From assembly GCF_007115105.1 (NCBI RefSeq), contig NZ_SULJ01000009.1:1-64000 (forward strand): 64,000 nt of DNA, given 5' to 3'. Origin of the DNA: Clostridium sp. HBUAS56010 (lineage in GTDB: Bacteria; Bacillota; Clostridia; Lachnospirales; Lachnospiraceae). A model generated the notes under the pieces. The model had not been told where the DNA came from, did no database searches, and saw only the letters and a program-made list of their open reading frames with translations. Shown here piece by piece: positions 36,777-45,750 of this stretch (its first letter is position 1; each line of letters starts with the position of its first letter). A program made the position numbers and the translations under genes.

Positions 36777-38195
36777 TCAGTACGCATTTTTATTAACAAA
36801 CCCTTTAAAGATGGTCAAGAAGAGAATCTTAACATCTAATCCCAGGGTCCAGTTTTCGATGTAATAAAGATCATGCTCAATTCTTTTTGTAATGGAAGTA
36901 TCCCCTCTGAATCCATTGACCTGTGCCCAGCCCGTGATGCCGGGACGCACCTGGTGCTTGATCATATAGCGGGGAATCTCTTCTTTAAACTTCTCAACAA
37001 AGAGAGGTCTCTCCGGTCTTGGTCCTACCAGACTCATATCTCCCCGGAGTACATTAAAAAACTGAGGCATCTCATCAATGCTTGTCTTTCTGATAAATCT
37101 CCCAATAGGTGTGACTCTGGAGTCATGGGGAGTTGTCCACTTGTTTTTCTCTTCTGAGGGAGCCTGTACCACCATAGAGCGGAATTTATACATCTGGAAA
37201 GGTCTGTTGTGAAGACCTACCCTCTCCTGCTTATAAATCAGTGGTCCGGGTGCTGTCAGCTTAATTAATAAGACTGTCAGCAGCATAATCGGAGAAAATA
37301 AAACAAGGGCAACGGCTGCTCCCACTATATCCACCGCCCTTTTTACGATTGCATTGACCGGATCTGTTAACGGAACCCGGCGGATATTAACCACAGGCAA
37401 TCCCTGAAGGTCCTCAATGTAAGGTATGGTGGGAATTATATTGTTATAATCCGGAATAAATTTGGTATGAACACCTGATTTTTCACAGGAGGCAACAATC
37501 TTTTCTAAATTTGCATATTCATTAATGCTTAAGGTAATGGCAATCTCATCTAAGGAATTCAAGGCAAGAATCTCATCTAAATCCTTGATCTTCCCAATTA
37601 CATTGACGTCTTTATAACCGCTTCCCCATTCCTTTTGATTATCCAAAATTCCTTTGATCTGATAACCCCACTCCGGATTCTGGCGGACCCGTTCAATAAA
37701 ACTTTCTGCCGCACGGCTGTAGCCAATAAGCAGAATATGCTTCTGGTTATAGCCTTTGGAACGCATGGAGTGTAAAATACTGCGGATTAAATTCCGTTCC
37801 ACTGTTTCCAGTATCGTGTTAACAGCAAAGAAATAAAAAACCATTCTGGTAGAGAATTCACTAAAAAATGGATTCTTCTTCACCAGGAACAGTCCCAGGG
37901 CAAACAAAAGTACTCCCAGCAGATTTGCTTTTACAATATTAGCGAATTCATAGCGCTTCTCCTGAACTCTTTTCGGCGCATATAGCCGGAAAACACCATA
38001 AAGAAGCAGGTAGATTGGCAATATTGCAAGCAGTGCCCCAAAATAATATTGCGGAGCCAGGACTCCCTTATAAGGACTGAACGCATGGTTGCTAAGAAGC
38101 AACAGCAGCCAGGCAATAAAATAGGACAGGATAATAACCATTCCATCCAGCACTACATGAAATCCATTAAATTTTTTCTGATTATCCTTTATCAT
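36777..38195 (-). CDS. Undecaprenyl-phosphate glycosylphosphotransferase (WbaP/CpsE type)
   Basis: 472 aa. Four or five N-terminal membrane segments, a central CoA-binding-like fold (HILLIGYSRAAESFIERV), another membrane segment, then the catalytic sugar transferase domain: RAVDIVGA, YKFRSM, KTSIDEMPQFFNVLRGDMSLVGPRPE, and RPGITGWAQVNGFRG. It starts a glycan by putting sugar-1-phosphate on undecaprenyl phosphate; glucose or galactose is typical, not provable here. The ATG at 38195 is preferred to an upstream TTG. Confidence 0.93.
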   Translation of the reverse strand: MIKDNQKKFNGFHVVLDGMVIILSYFIAWLLLLLSNHAFSPYKGVLAPQYYFGALLAILPIYLLLYGVFRLYAPKRVQEKRYEFANIVKANLLGVLLFALGLFLVKKNPFFSEFSTRMVFYFFAVNTILETVERNLIRSILHSMRSKGYNQKHILLIGYSRAAESFIERVRQNPEWGYQIKGILDNQKEWGSGYKDVNVIGKIKDLDEILALNSLDEIAITLSINEYANLEKIVASCEKSGVHTKFIPDYNNIIPTIPYIEDLQGLPVVNIRRVPLTDPVNAIVKRAVDIVGAAVALVLFSPIMLLTVLLIKLTAPGPLIYKQERVGLHNRPFQMYKFRSMVVQAPSEEKNKWTTPHDSRVTPIGRFIRKTSIDEMPQFFNVLRGDMSLVGPRPERPLFVEKFKEEIPRYMIKHQVRPGITGWAQVNGFRGDTSITKRIEHDLYYIENWTLGLDVKILFLTIFKGFVNKNAY

Positions 38196-38293
38196 AGCTG
38201 CAAAACCTTCCAATCGTGCATCGCACCATATTTCTCCATGATAATTCCCGTTTATTATACATGATATGTTGTGATAGTTCTATAAAATTTTTC

Positions 38294-39283
38294 TTAATAT
38301 GACCTGTCAATTTTTAGTTTTCTTCTTAAAAATTCCCATACATAGAGAAGAGTTCCAAAAATCAGATCTCCTTCAATCTTTAAATAGTTTACAAACCTGG
38401 ATTTGCGGAAGGGAACTTTTTTAGTCCTTCTAACAGTTCTCACTCCTTCTTTTAATCCTTCTATATAATCAGAGGCAAATCCGATCTTTCTGAAAAACAG
38501 ATACTTTACAAAAATCCCCAGCAAAATGGGAATTGAATTGAAAAGAAGCTGAAATGCAGGCATGTTTTTGTAGTTTAGGTATATGTTATTTCTGGCGGCA
38601 AGTTTTACTTTAAATGAATTATACTTGGAACCGCTGGTTCCGCTTCCTACATGGTAAACTACAGCAGCTGGACAATACACATTCTCATAGCCGTGGATTC
38701 TTGCCCGGTAACCAACATCAATGTCTTCCAGATATGCAAAATGAGCTTCATCAAATCCACCGATTTCATCAAATACCTTTCTCCGGTAAATGGCTGCTCC
38801 CGCACAAGCGGCAAAAACAGTTCTGGGTTTGTCATATTTTTTAATACTCTGCCCCACACCTCTTTGATAAGCCCAGCCAAGCACACTGTACATATCCCCC
38901 GCATCATCCATCAGTTCTCTTTGATGAAGCTGGATCATCTTGCTGCTTGCAGAAAATATACGGGGAGACTGGTCCATTACACGAACCAGTTCCTTCACAT
39001 AATCCGGTTCTGGTTCCGTATCATTGTTAAGCAAAATTACATAAGGTGTTCTGGCATGACGGATTCCCACATTCACTGCACCGGAAAATCCTGTATTTTC
39101 TTCTAAATATATGGTCGGAATTTCATGCTCTTTTAGCCAGTCCACACTGCCGTCTGTGGAACCATTGTCCACCACAAGAAGCTCAAAGTTTTTATCACTT
39201 TGAGTCTCCAGGGCTTTCATACAGGGCTCCATAAACTTTAATCCATTATAGTTTGGAATGATGATGGTAACTTTTTTCTCCAT
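38294..39283 (-). CDS. Family 2 glycosyltransferase (rhamnosyltransferase-like)
   Basis: 329 aa, GT-A fold. VTIIIPNYNG at the start, LLVVDNGSTDGS, LLNNDTEPEPDYV (DxD-like) and GGFDEAHFAYLEDIDVGYRAR are the hallmarks. The C-terminal part has a hydrophobic segment (LLFNSIPILLGIFVKYLFF) that may associate with the membrane. GGAGGTG precedes the ATG, one base after the stop of the larger glycosyltransferase, so the two are coupled. Confidence 0.9.
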   Translation of the reverse strand: MEKKVTIIIPNYNGLKFMEPCMKALETQSDKNFELLVVDNGSTDGSVDWLKEHEIPTIYLEENTGFSGAVNVGIRHARTPYVILLNNDTEPEPDYVKELVRVMDQSPRIFSASSKMIQLHQRELMDDAGDMYSVLGWAYQRGVGQSIKKYDKPRTVFAACAGAAIYRRKVFDEIGGFDEAHFAYLEDIDVGYRARIHGYENVYCPAAVVYHVGSGTSGSKYNSFKVKLAARNNIYLNYKNMPAFQLLFNSIPILLGIFVKYLFFRKIGFASDYIEGLKEGVRTVRRTKKVPFRKSRFVNYLKIEGDLIFGTLLYVWEFLRRKLKIDRSY

Positions 39284-39284
39284 C

Positions 39285-41477
39285 TTACACCTCCAGTTTA
39301 TAGGGTTCTCCAATTTTCTCTTTTCGAAGGTCACGAAGGGCAAAATTGGATTTGCGCAAGGTTAAGTTAGGATTATAATAAGGATCTCCATCTCTTAAAA
39401 TGTCAGGCCATTTTTCTGAGAATTTTTTGATCTCCCGGTTAAAACGTGCTACCTTCTCCGGTGTATCCTCCAGCCCCCTTGATTTGGACTCATAATGATA
39501 AAATAAGGCGTAAGGAGCATAGACCACCAGTTTATTGAGAGAGCGTATTTTCATGCAATAGTCAATGTCATTAAATGCAACTGCCAGGTCTTCTGAAAAT
39601 CCTCCCGCCTGGTCAAACAATGATCGTTTGCTCATCATGCAGGCAGCAGTCACTGCACTGTAGTTTCTTGCACACATCGCCTGATTAAAGTAGCTGCTTT
39701 CGGATTTATGAAGACCAATAAAGGTATGCCCCGCTATTCCGCCAAATCCAACCACAACCCCGGCATGCTGAATGGTATCATCGGAATACAAAAGTCTGGC
39801 TCCTACAATTCCAACATCCTGTCTCTGGCAGAAGCCCAGCATCTCTTTAATACCATCAGGATTAATCATCTCTGTATCGTTATTTAAAAAGAGAAGGTAT
39901 TCTCCTTTTGAAAAAGTAACTCCAAAATTATTGATGGCAGAGTAATTAAACTCTTTTTCCCATTTCACCACATGAACGGAAGTAAATTCTTTCTGAATCT
40001 TTTCGTAGTAGTCAAAGGTTTCCGGGGCTGTACTGTTGTTTTCCACCACAATGAATTCCAGATTCTTATAGCTGGACTTATGAAGAATGGAACGGATGCA
40101 CAAATCTAAATCCGCTGTATGATCTTTGTTGGGAATAATCACGGAGACCAGTGGAGAATCATTGATTCCAAAGGTAGTATGATAGATGCCGTAATCAATT
40201 CCTTTTTCTACGGAAATAGCATTCACACCGATTCGTTTAAAATGGGCCTTTACGGCTTTTGCACCTGCTTCAAAAGCATATAACTTGCTTTCCGGATTGC
40301 TGGCTGTGGAATTCTGATGGCAGCGCCAGTGGTAGAGTGCTTTTGGTACATGGCAGATCTTTCTGGCTTTCTCTGTACAGCGCAGAATAAAATCATAATC
40401 CTGTGCTCCATCGTATTCTTCTCTAAAACCACCTACTTCCAGAAGAAGTTCATGGCTCACTACAAACAAATGGCAGATATAGTTGACGCTGTTTAGCAGA
40501 TCCGGATTAAAATCAGGCTTAAAGTGAGGTTCAAATAATTCTCCACCGTCAATATCCAGTTTATCCTCATCGGTATAAACCACATCAATCTCTGCATCGG
40601 ATTGAATGGCTTTCACACACTCAAACAAGGCATCCGGCGCCATGGTGTCATCATGATCCGCCAATACAATAAAATCACCTGTTGCCATCTCAATGGCTGC
40701 ATTGGTGTTGCCGGAAATCCCTTTATTCTCTCCCAGAATCACGTAGCGGACTCTCTCATCTTTCAGAGCATAGCGCTTTAATACCCGCTCTACGCTTTCT
40801 CCTTTGGGACTGCCATCTGCGATACAGACCTCCCAGTTGCCATAGGTTTGAGCCAGCAGAGAATCAAGCATGGCGGATAGAAACCGTTCGGGCGTCTTAT
40901 AGGCAGGTATGACCACTGACATTTTAGGCATATAATCAAATACTGTTTTTCTCTGACTGTTCAGTTCCTCTTCCGTTGGTTTCGTTAATTCGTACCACTC
41001 CGGATAATCATAGTCGCTGTCAATTCCCTGAAGCTTGTGTCTGGATTTCAGCAGGAATGCTTTCAGACCATTTTCCTTTAAAAAATCTGCAGCAGACTGA
41101 AGCGTCTGTAAATTCATCATATTCTTAAGCTTTACAGACTTTTTATGGGCGGAGCTGTTCTGCTTTTCAATTATGGCTGTATTCAGTTTGACTTTCTCCG
41201 TCTTTCCATCACAGGATATAACGAGAAAGCGGTCTTCGTTCTTCTCTCTGATATAAGGGATTCTGATATCAAACCCAAGGTCTTTTTCCGTTCCCTGTTT
41301 AAAATAGATCTGACTTACATCATCTCTTCGTACCGGAACATGTTTAAATTCCACCTCATGCCCCTGACCATCTAAAACCTGGAACTTCACTTGTGAACGA
41401 AGGGTCTTGCCAATGACCCAGCCATTTAATACAATGGAATTCTCCCGGATTCTTGCTACATCTATCTTATATTTCAT
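39285..41477 (-). CDS. Two-domain glycosyltransferase, 730 aa
   Basis: After an N-terminal beta-rich domain (about 110 residues) two GT-A modules follow: the first from SVVIPAYKTPERFLSAML with VLADHDDTMAPDAL and VVYTDEDKLD; the second from SVIIPNKDHTADLDLCI with LLFLNNDTEMINPDG and DIDYCMKIRSL. Such fused GT2 proteins extend surface polysaccharides, often adding two linkages. ATG at 41477 overlaps the end of the preceding gene by 11 bases; longer frames run into that gene. Confidence 0.9.
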   Translation of the reverse strand: MKYKIDVARIRENSIVLNGWVIGKTLRSQVKFQVLDGQGHEVEFKHVPVRRDDVSQIYFKQGTEKDLGFDIRIPYIREKNEDRFLVISCDGKTEKVKLNTAIIEKQNSSAHKKSVKLKNMMNLQTLQSAADFLKENGLKAFLLKSRHKLQGIDSDYDYPEWYELTKPTEEELNSQRKTVFDYMPKMSVVIPAYKTPERFLSAMLDSLLAQTYGNWEVCIADGSPKGESVERVLKRYALKDERVRYVILGENKGISGNTNAAIEMATGDFIVLADHDDTMAPDALFECVKAIQSDAEIDVVYTDEDKLDIDGGELFEPHFKPDFNPDLLNSVNYICHLFVVSHELLLEVGGFREEYDGAQDYDFILRCTEKARKICHVPKALYHWRCHQNSTASNPESKLYAFEAGAKAVKAHFKRIGVNAISVEKGIDYGIYHTTFGINDSPLVSVIIPNKDHTADLDLCIRSILHKSSYKNLEFIVVENNSTAPETFDYYEKIQKEFTSVHVVKWEKEFNYSAINNFGVTFSKGEYLLFLNNDTEMINPDGIKEMLGFCQRQDVGIVGARLLYSDDTIQHAGVVVGFGGIAGHTFIGLHKSESSYFNQAMCARNYSAVTAACMMSKRSLFDQAGGFSEDLAVAFNDIDYCMKIRSLNKLVVYAPYALFYHYESKSRGLEDTPEKVARFNREIKKFSEKWPDILRDGDPYYNPNLTLRKSNFALRDLRKEKIGEPYKLEV

Positions 41478-42480
41478 TTCTGTTCCCATCCTCCATAGAG
41501 GCTGCTGTAAGAAGCATATCCTCCTCCGGTTCGGCTTTCTCCCCGGATGTAAAATTAATTCTTTCTTCTTCAATTACCAATGGCCGCTTCATAATACGGG
41601 CATTGATGGAAAGCACATATTCTCCTACCAGACCGATAAAAAAGATCTGCACCGATCCAAGGAAACACATGCCAATCAAAAGGGGGGCCATACCTGCCGG
41701 AAAACGATCCCAGTACATGAGTTTCATAATCAGGTAAATCAGCGCTACCGCCATACTTGCGAAAGAACAGATACTTCCAAATATGGTGGCAATCCGCAGT
41801 CCCACCTTTGTATAGGAAGTAATGCTTAACATCGCAGCATCGTAAAGGCGGTAAAAATTGTTACTGGTTTTTCCTGCACGCCGCTTTGGCTGTTCATAGG
41901 GAACTTCCTTGCGCCGGAACCCAAGCTCTGCCACTATTCCGCGAAGAAATGGGGTAGGGTCATCCAGTTCTCTTAAAACCTTGATGAATTTTGAATCATA
42001 AAGCCCGAATCCGGTAAAATGCTCAATCTGCTCTACATCGGATAGTTTTTTGATACATTTATAATAGCAGCTTCTCAGCAGATACATCAGCTTGTTTTCC
42101 TTGCTGGATTTCTTAATTCCAATAACAATCTTATATCCCTGTTCCCACTCCCTGATATACTTTGGGATCATCTCCACAGGATCCTGAAAATCAGCCGCCA
42201 TTAAAATCGTGGCGTCGCCTGTGGATTGAAGCATGGCATAGTAAGGGGAATTGAACTGCCCGAAATTTTTAGCGTTAAAAATACCCTTTACCCCTGCGTC
42301 AAAGGAACAGAGCCGTCTTATAATCTCTCTGGTTCTGTCTTTGGAATCATTATCAATAAAGATGATCTCATATTGATAGCCTGGCAGATCCTTTTTAAAT
42401 ACATCTGATATTGCCTGATACAGTGCCTCTACATTTTCTTCCTCATTATAGCAGGGGACAGCAATGCTAATTGTCTTCAT
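41467..42480 (-). CDS. GtrB/ArnC-like polyprenyl-phosphate glycosyltransferase
   Basis: 337 aa. GT2 domain (SIAVPCYNEEENVEALY, IIFIDNDSKDRT, MAADFQDPVEMIP) followed by two C-terminal membrane segments (about residues 230-255 and 265-295). This architecture makes polyprenyl-phosphate sugars as donors used on the outer membrane face. The expected DxD is DFQD. It starts 4 bases after the dehydrogenase gene. Confidence 0.9.
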   Translation of the reverse strand: MKTISIAVPCYNEEENVEALYQAISDVFKKDLPGYQYEIIFIDNDSKDRTREIIRRLCSFDAGVKGIFNAKNFGQFNSPYYAMLQSTGDATILMAADFQDPVEMIPKYIREWEQGYKIVIGIKKSSKENKLMYLLRSCYYKCIKKLSDVEQIEHFTGFGLYDSKFIKVLRELDDPTPFLRGIVAELGFRRKEVPYEQPKRRAGKTSNNFYRLYDAAMLSITSYTKVGLRIATIFGSICSFASMAVALIYLIMKLMYWDRFPAGMAPLLIGMCFLGSVQIFFIGLVGEYVLSINARIMKRPLVIEEERINFTSGEKAEPEEDMLLTAASMEDGNRNEI

Positions 42481-42484
42481 ACGT

Positions 42485-43552
42485 TCACTTCCAATCTATC
42501 TGAACCATTACTTTAATTAAATCCTGTGGTTTTTCTCTCATCTTCTGAAGGGCAGTCTCAACGGCATCAAGCCCCAAAAGCCGGTGGGTAATCAGCTTTT
42601 CCGGGTGAATTCTTTTATACTTCACCATATTAAGCAGGCGTTCGATTCTCACCCTGCCTCCCTTTGCCAATTCTGTATGGATGGTCTTTCCAGCCATTCC
42701 TCTGCCCCCGGAAAATTTGGGGAAAGGAAGGTTCCCGGTTCCTCCATAATAATTTACATTGGACACGGTTCCAATTCCGTACCTCACCATATCCACTGCC
42801 TGGGAAAACACTTCGTCTCCCCCGCCGCAGATAATTACGCTGTCCGCCCCAAGTCCTCCGGTTCTTTCCATTACCTGATCTACCACATCCCCATCTTTGT
42901 AACTCAGAACTTCCGTTGCGCCGAATTCTCTGGCAAGGCTGACACAGACCGGACGGCTTCCCACTGCAAGAATCCGGGCAGCACCCAAATGTCTTGCACC
43001 TTCTACCGCCATAAGACCGATGGGACCGATTCCCATAACCACAACCGTATCTCCAAACTTGATATCTGCAAATTCCGCCCCTGTAAATCCGGTCGTCACC
43101 ACATCCACACACATGAGTGCCTGCTCTATGGTCACTCCCTGTGGAATCTTTGCCAGCGTTGTATCCGCATCCGGAATAAGGAATCTCTCCGCAAATACTC
43201 CAGGTGCCGAACGTCCAAGCTGATGACCGGAAAACGGAGCTGATGCGTGTTTATAGTTTCCCTCCTGAATGCCCAAAGCTCTCCAGTCCGGTGTAATAGC
43301 CGGAACTGCAACCAGTTCTCCCGGTTTAAAATCCTGTACCAGTTCTCCGGTTTCTAAAATCTCTGCCACACATTCATGTCCTAAAATCAGGTTAGGAGCT
43401 TTTCTGGAACCGCCGCCATACACCGTATGAACATCAGAGGAACAAGGTGCTACGGCAACGGGCCGGAGAATGGCTCCATAAGGGGTAATAGTTGGTTCCG
43501 GGGCATCATACCAGCCGACTTTTCCAGGTTCAATTAAAACAAAAGCTTTCAT
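42485..43552 (-). CDS. Zinc-dependent dehydrogenase of the CbADH secondary-alcohol type
   Basis: 355 aa. It closely follows the NADP-dependent secondary alcohol dehydrogenase of Clostridium beijerinckii: zinc ligands Cys37, His59, Glu60 and Asp150 occur at the same numbers, as do Ser39 and His42 of the proton relay and the NADPH-selecting Gly198-Ser199-Arg200 and Tyr218. Rossmann motif GIGPIGLMAVEGA is intact. Its place inside a glycan operon suggests the true substrate is a nucleotide sugar or polyol ketone, but sequence alone fits a simple secondary alcohol. Confidence 0.88.
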   Translation of the reverse strand: MKAFVLIEPGKVGWYDAPEPTITPYGAILRPVAVAPCSSDVHTVYGGGSRKAPNLILGHECVAEILETGELVQDFKPGELVAVPAITPDWRALGIQEGNYKHASAPFSGHQLGRSAPGVFAERFLIPDADTTLAKIPQGVTIEQALMCVDVVTTGFTGAEFADIKFGDTVVVMGIGPIGLMAVEGARHLGAARILAVGSRPVCVSLAREFGATEVLSYKDGDVVDQVMERTGGLGADSVIICGGGDEVFSQAVDMVRYGIGTVSNVNYYGGTGNLPFPKFSGGRGMAGKTIHTELAKGGRVRIERLLNMVKYKRIHPEKLITHRLLGLDAVETALQKMREKPQDLIKVMVQIDWK

Positions 43553-43561
43553 AGTTTTATC

Positions 43562-44755
43562 TTATATCCTTTCCAGATGATTGGATTTCAATGCCAGAAT
43601 TTCAATATTCTGTCCATATCTTTCTTTTATAATCGCCGCAATCTCCTCTGTGTATCCGGGAGCCACAATTAATACAGCATCGACCGGAGCATGGGAAAAA
43701 TGATCCGGAGACACAATTGGCAGATGAGAAGCCGGTGCATATCTGCCCTGTTTAAAGGGAGCAGAGTCAATCATATACCGGGCAAATTCACCGATCTTAG
43801 TTGTGGAAGCAAGAGTAAAACCCTGATGGCTTGCGCCCCAGACTGCCAGGCTTTTTCCCTGCTTTTCCAAATCCCCGACCAATTCATTCATCTCTGCGCC
43901 AATGGTATTCTGGCTTTCAATGAGACCAGACACATCCAGATTCTCTGCAGTTTTTTTAACAGACTTACTCGGTTTTAAACTATTTCTTTTTCTTACGATC
44001 ACAGACAGTGTGTCCCGGTTGACCATCTTCTCTTCCAGAACTTCGAAACCAGCAGTCTCCACAGTATATCGAAGAGTATCGAATGTATAATAAGCCAGAT
44101 GATCCCGAATCAGTTCATAATACCCATCATATTGAAGAATATACTCCAGGCTTGGGACCGTAATCAGCCCGACACCGTTCTCCGTCAGATTATCTGCAAT
44201 ACACCGAAGCATGGAAACAGGGTCAGGCTGATGTTCTAAATAATTAAAGGACAAAAAACCGTCATAGGGGCCTTTCACGCTTCCGTCCGGAGAAGCCAGT
44301 ACCTCTCCCTCCTGTGCAAACTGTCTCCATACGGAGAGTCCTTTTTCCTGTGCCATCTGCACAAGGTTTTCCCGGTGCTCAATGCCATGTGCTTCCACCG
44401 GAAACCGTGTGAGCACAGAAAGGAATTCTCCCTGTCCGCATCCTGCTTCTATCAGTTTCCTGCCTTCCAGATGGCAGAAATCAATAAAATGTTTATACTG
44501 ACGTGTCCTTAAGTTGACCATGGTGGTACTATATCCACCGGAACGGATCACATCCTTATAATATGACACCGGTTCACAGGAAAATTGTACCAGACCGCAG
44601 GTGCTGCACTGGTGAAGGGAAAGTGCAATTCCTTTTTCCTGTTCCAGTTCTGCTTTTCCCGGAATATCCTGAGCCGAAGCAGGCATATGGTTGAGAGTCA
44701 TCAAAGGATTCCCTTCAAGGGGACTTTTGCATACAATACAAATTTTCTCTCTCAT
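43562..44755 (-). CDS. Class I SAM methyltransferase, NDP-hexose C-methyltransferase type
   Basis: 397 aa in three parts: an N-terminal zinc-binding domain (CIVC near residue 6 and CSTCGLVQF near 54), a SAM-binding domain with LIEAGCGQGEFL and FNYLEHQPDP, and a C-terminal domain (LAVWGASHQGFTLAS onward) as in C-methyltransferases of deoxysugar pathways such as TylC3. It would add a methyl branch to a keto sugar nucleotide. It lies between the epimerase and the dehydrogenase with 1 and 9 bases of spacing. Confidence 0.87.
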   Translation of the reverse strand: MREKICIVCKSPLEGNPLMTLNHMPASAQDIPGKAELEQEKGIALSLHQCSTCGLVQFSCEPVSYYKDVIRSGGYSTTMVNLRTRQYKHFIDFCHLEGRKLIEAGCGQGEFLSVLTRFPVEAHGIEHRENLVQMAQEKGLSVWRQFAQEGEVLASPDGSVKGPYDGFLSFNYLEHQPDPVSMLRCIADNLTENGVGLITVPSLEYILQYDGYYELIRDHLAYYTFDTLRYTVETAGFEVLEEKMVNRDTLSVIVRKRNSLKPSKSVKKTAENLDVSGLIESQNTIGAEMNELVGDLEKQGKSLAVWGASHQGFTLASTTKIGEFARYMIDSAPFKQGRYAPASHLPIVSPDHFSHAPVDAVLIVAPGYTEEIAAIIKERYGQNIEILALKSNHLERI

Positions 44756-44756
44756 A

Positions 44757-45716
44757 TTAAATCAATCCCTTTCTGTCAATGGTTTCCGCCTCACAGGTTC
44801 TTCGTATCCCATGGGCAAATGATACTTCCGGTCTAAACCCAGTTGCTGCCTGCAGCTTTTTTATATCCGGAATCAGATTTGCCGGTCCTTCTGCATTCGG
44901 CTTTCTTCTTCCATAGCTATAACTTCCATGAAAGCCGATCCCTTCATATATAAGCCGGATATAATCTCTCAGCTTCCGATTCTCTTCTTCCGGTCCAGCT
45001 ACATTATAAATTCCGGAAACCGATTCTTTTTTTTGTTCCATCAAAAGTATCAGTGCCCGGATGCAATCATCTATATATAAAAAATTCCATGTCTGAGTAC
45101 ATTCTCCAAGGGAAATATATTCTCCATGAGAAAATGCCCGAATGCAGCTTTCCACCAAAGACCATGGATGATCAAAGGGACCATAAACACTGAAAATTCT
45201 TGCATGGATATACTCCATGTCACAGATTCCTTCCTGTCTCCATCTCTCCGTCTGCTCCATTGCCTGCCGATAAAATTCAAGCTTTGCGATTCCATATTCA
45301 GAAACCGGACTGCATACGGTCTCTTCTGTCATTGCTTCCCTGTGAATTCCGTATTCCGCCTGGGAACCGCTGAATAAAAAGCGTCTGCACTGGAGACGTC
45401 TTGCCGCTTCCAGTGCCTTTAATCCATCTATGGTGTTCTTTTGCTGAACATCTTTTTTCAAACGGTTTGCGCTTCCAGAGCCATCCCAGCCAAAATGATA
45501 AAATGCCTGGCAAGGCTCCTTGATGATGTCGGGAAGCCTGTGAAGGTCTTCCAGCTCACACTCAATCAGTGTCAGCCCCTGGCAGCCGGTATTAATCTTC
45601 TTTAAATTCTTTGAACCGGGACGGACCACAGCATACACCTGATTGCCATCCTTTTGTAATTGATCCACCAGTGCCTTTCCAAGAAAACTGGTGGCACCTG
45701 TCACAACTATATTCAA
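44757..45716 (-). CDS. NAD-dependent epimerase/dehydratase (extended SDR)
   Basis: 319 aa. Cofactor loop VVTGATSFLGKALV, a Ser in FLFSGSQAEYG and the catalytic tyrosine apparently in SEYGIAKLEFYRQ (YxxxK), RIFSVYGP following. It acts on a nucleotide sugar. The TTG at 45716 is taken as start (GGAGG 7 bases upstream); a longer frame lacks a ribosome site. It follows the ThDP gene by 34 bases and precedes the methyltransferase by 1. Confidence 0.87.
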   Translation of the reverse strand: MNIVVTGATSFLGKALVDQLQKDGNQVYAVVRPGSKNLKKINTGCQGLTLIECELEDLHRLPDIIKEPCQAFYHFGWDGSGSANRLKKDVQQKNTIDGLKALEAARRLQCRRFLFSGSQAEYGIHREAMTEETVCSPVSEYGIAKLEFYRQAMEQTERWRQEGICDMEYIHARIFSVYGPFDHPWSLVESCIRAFSHGEYISLGECTQTWNFLYIDDCIRALILLMEQKKESVSGIYNVAGPEEENRKLRDYIRLIYEGIGFHGSYSYGRRKPNAEGPANLIPDIKKLQAATGFRPEVSFAHGIRRTCEAETIDRKGLI

Positions 45717-45750
45717 CGTTCTTCCTCCAAACTTCCCATTACTCACGCTG

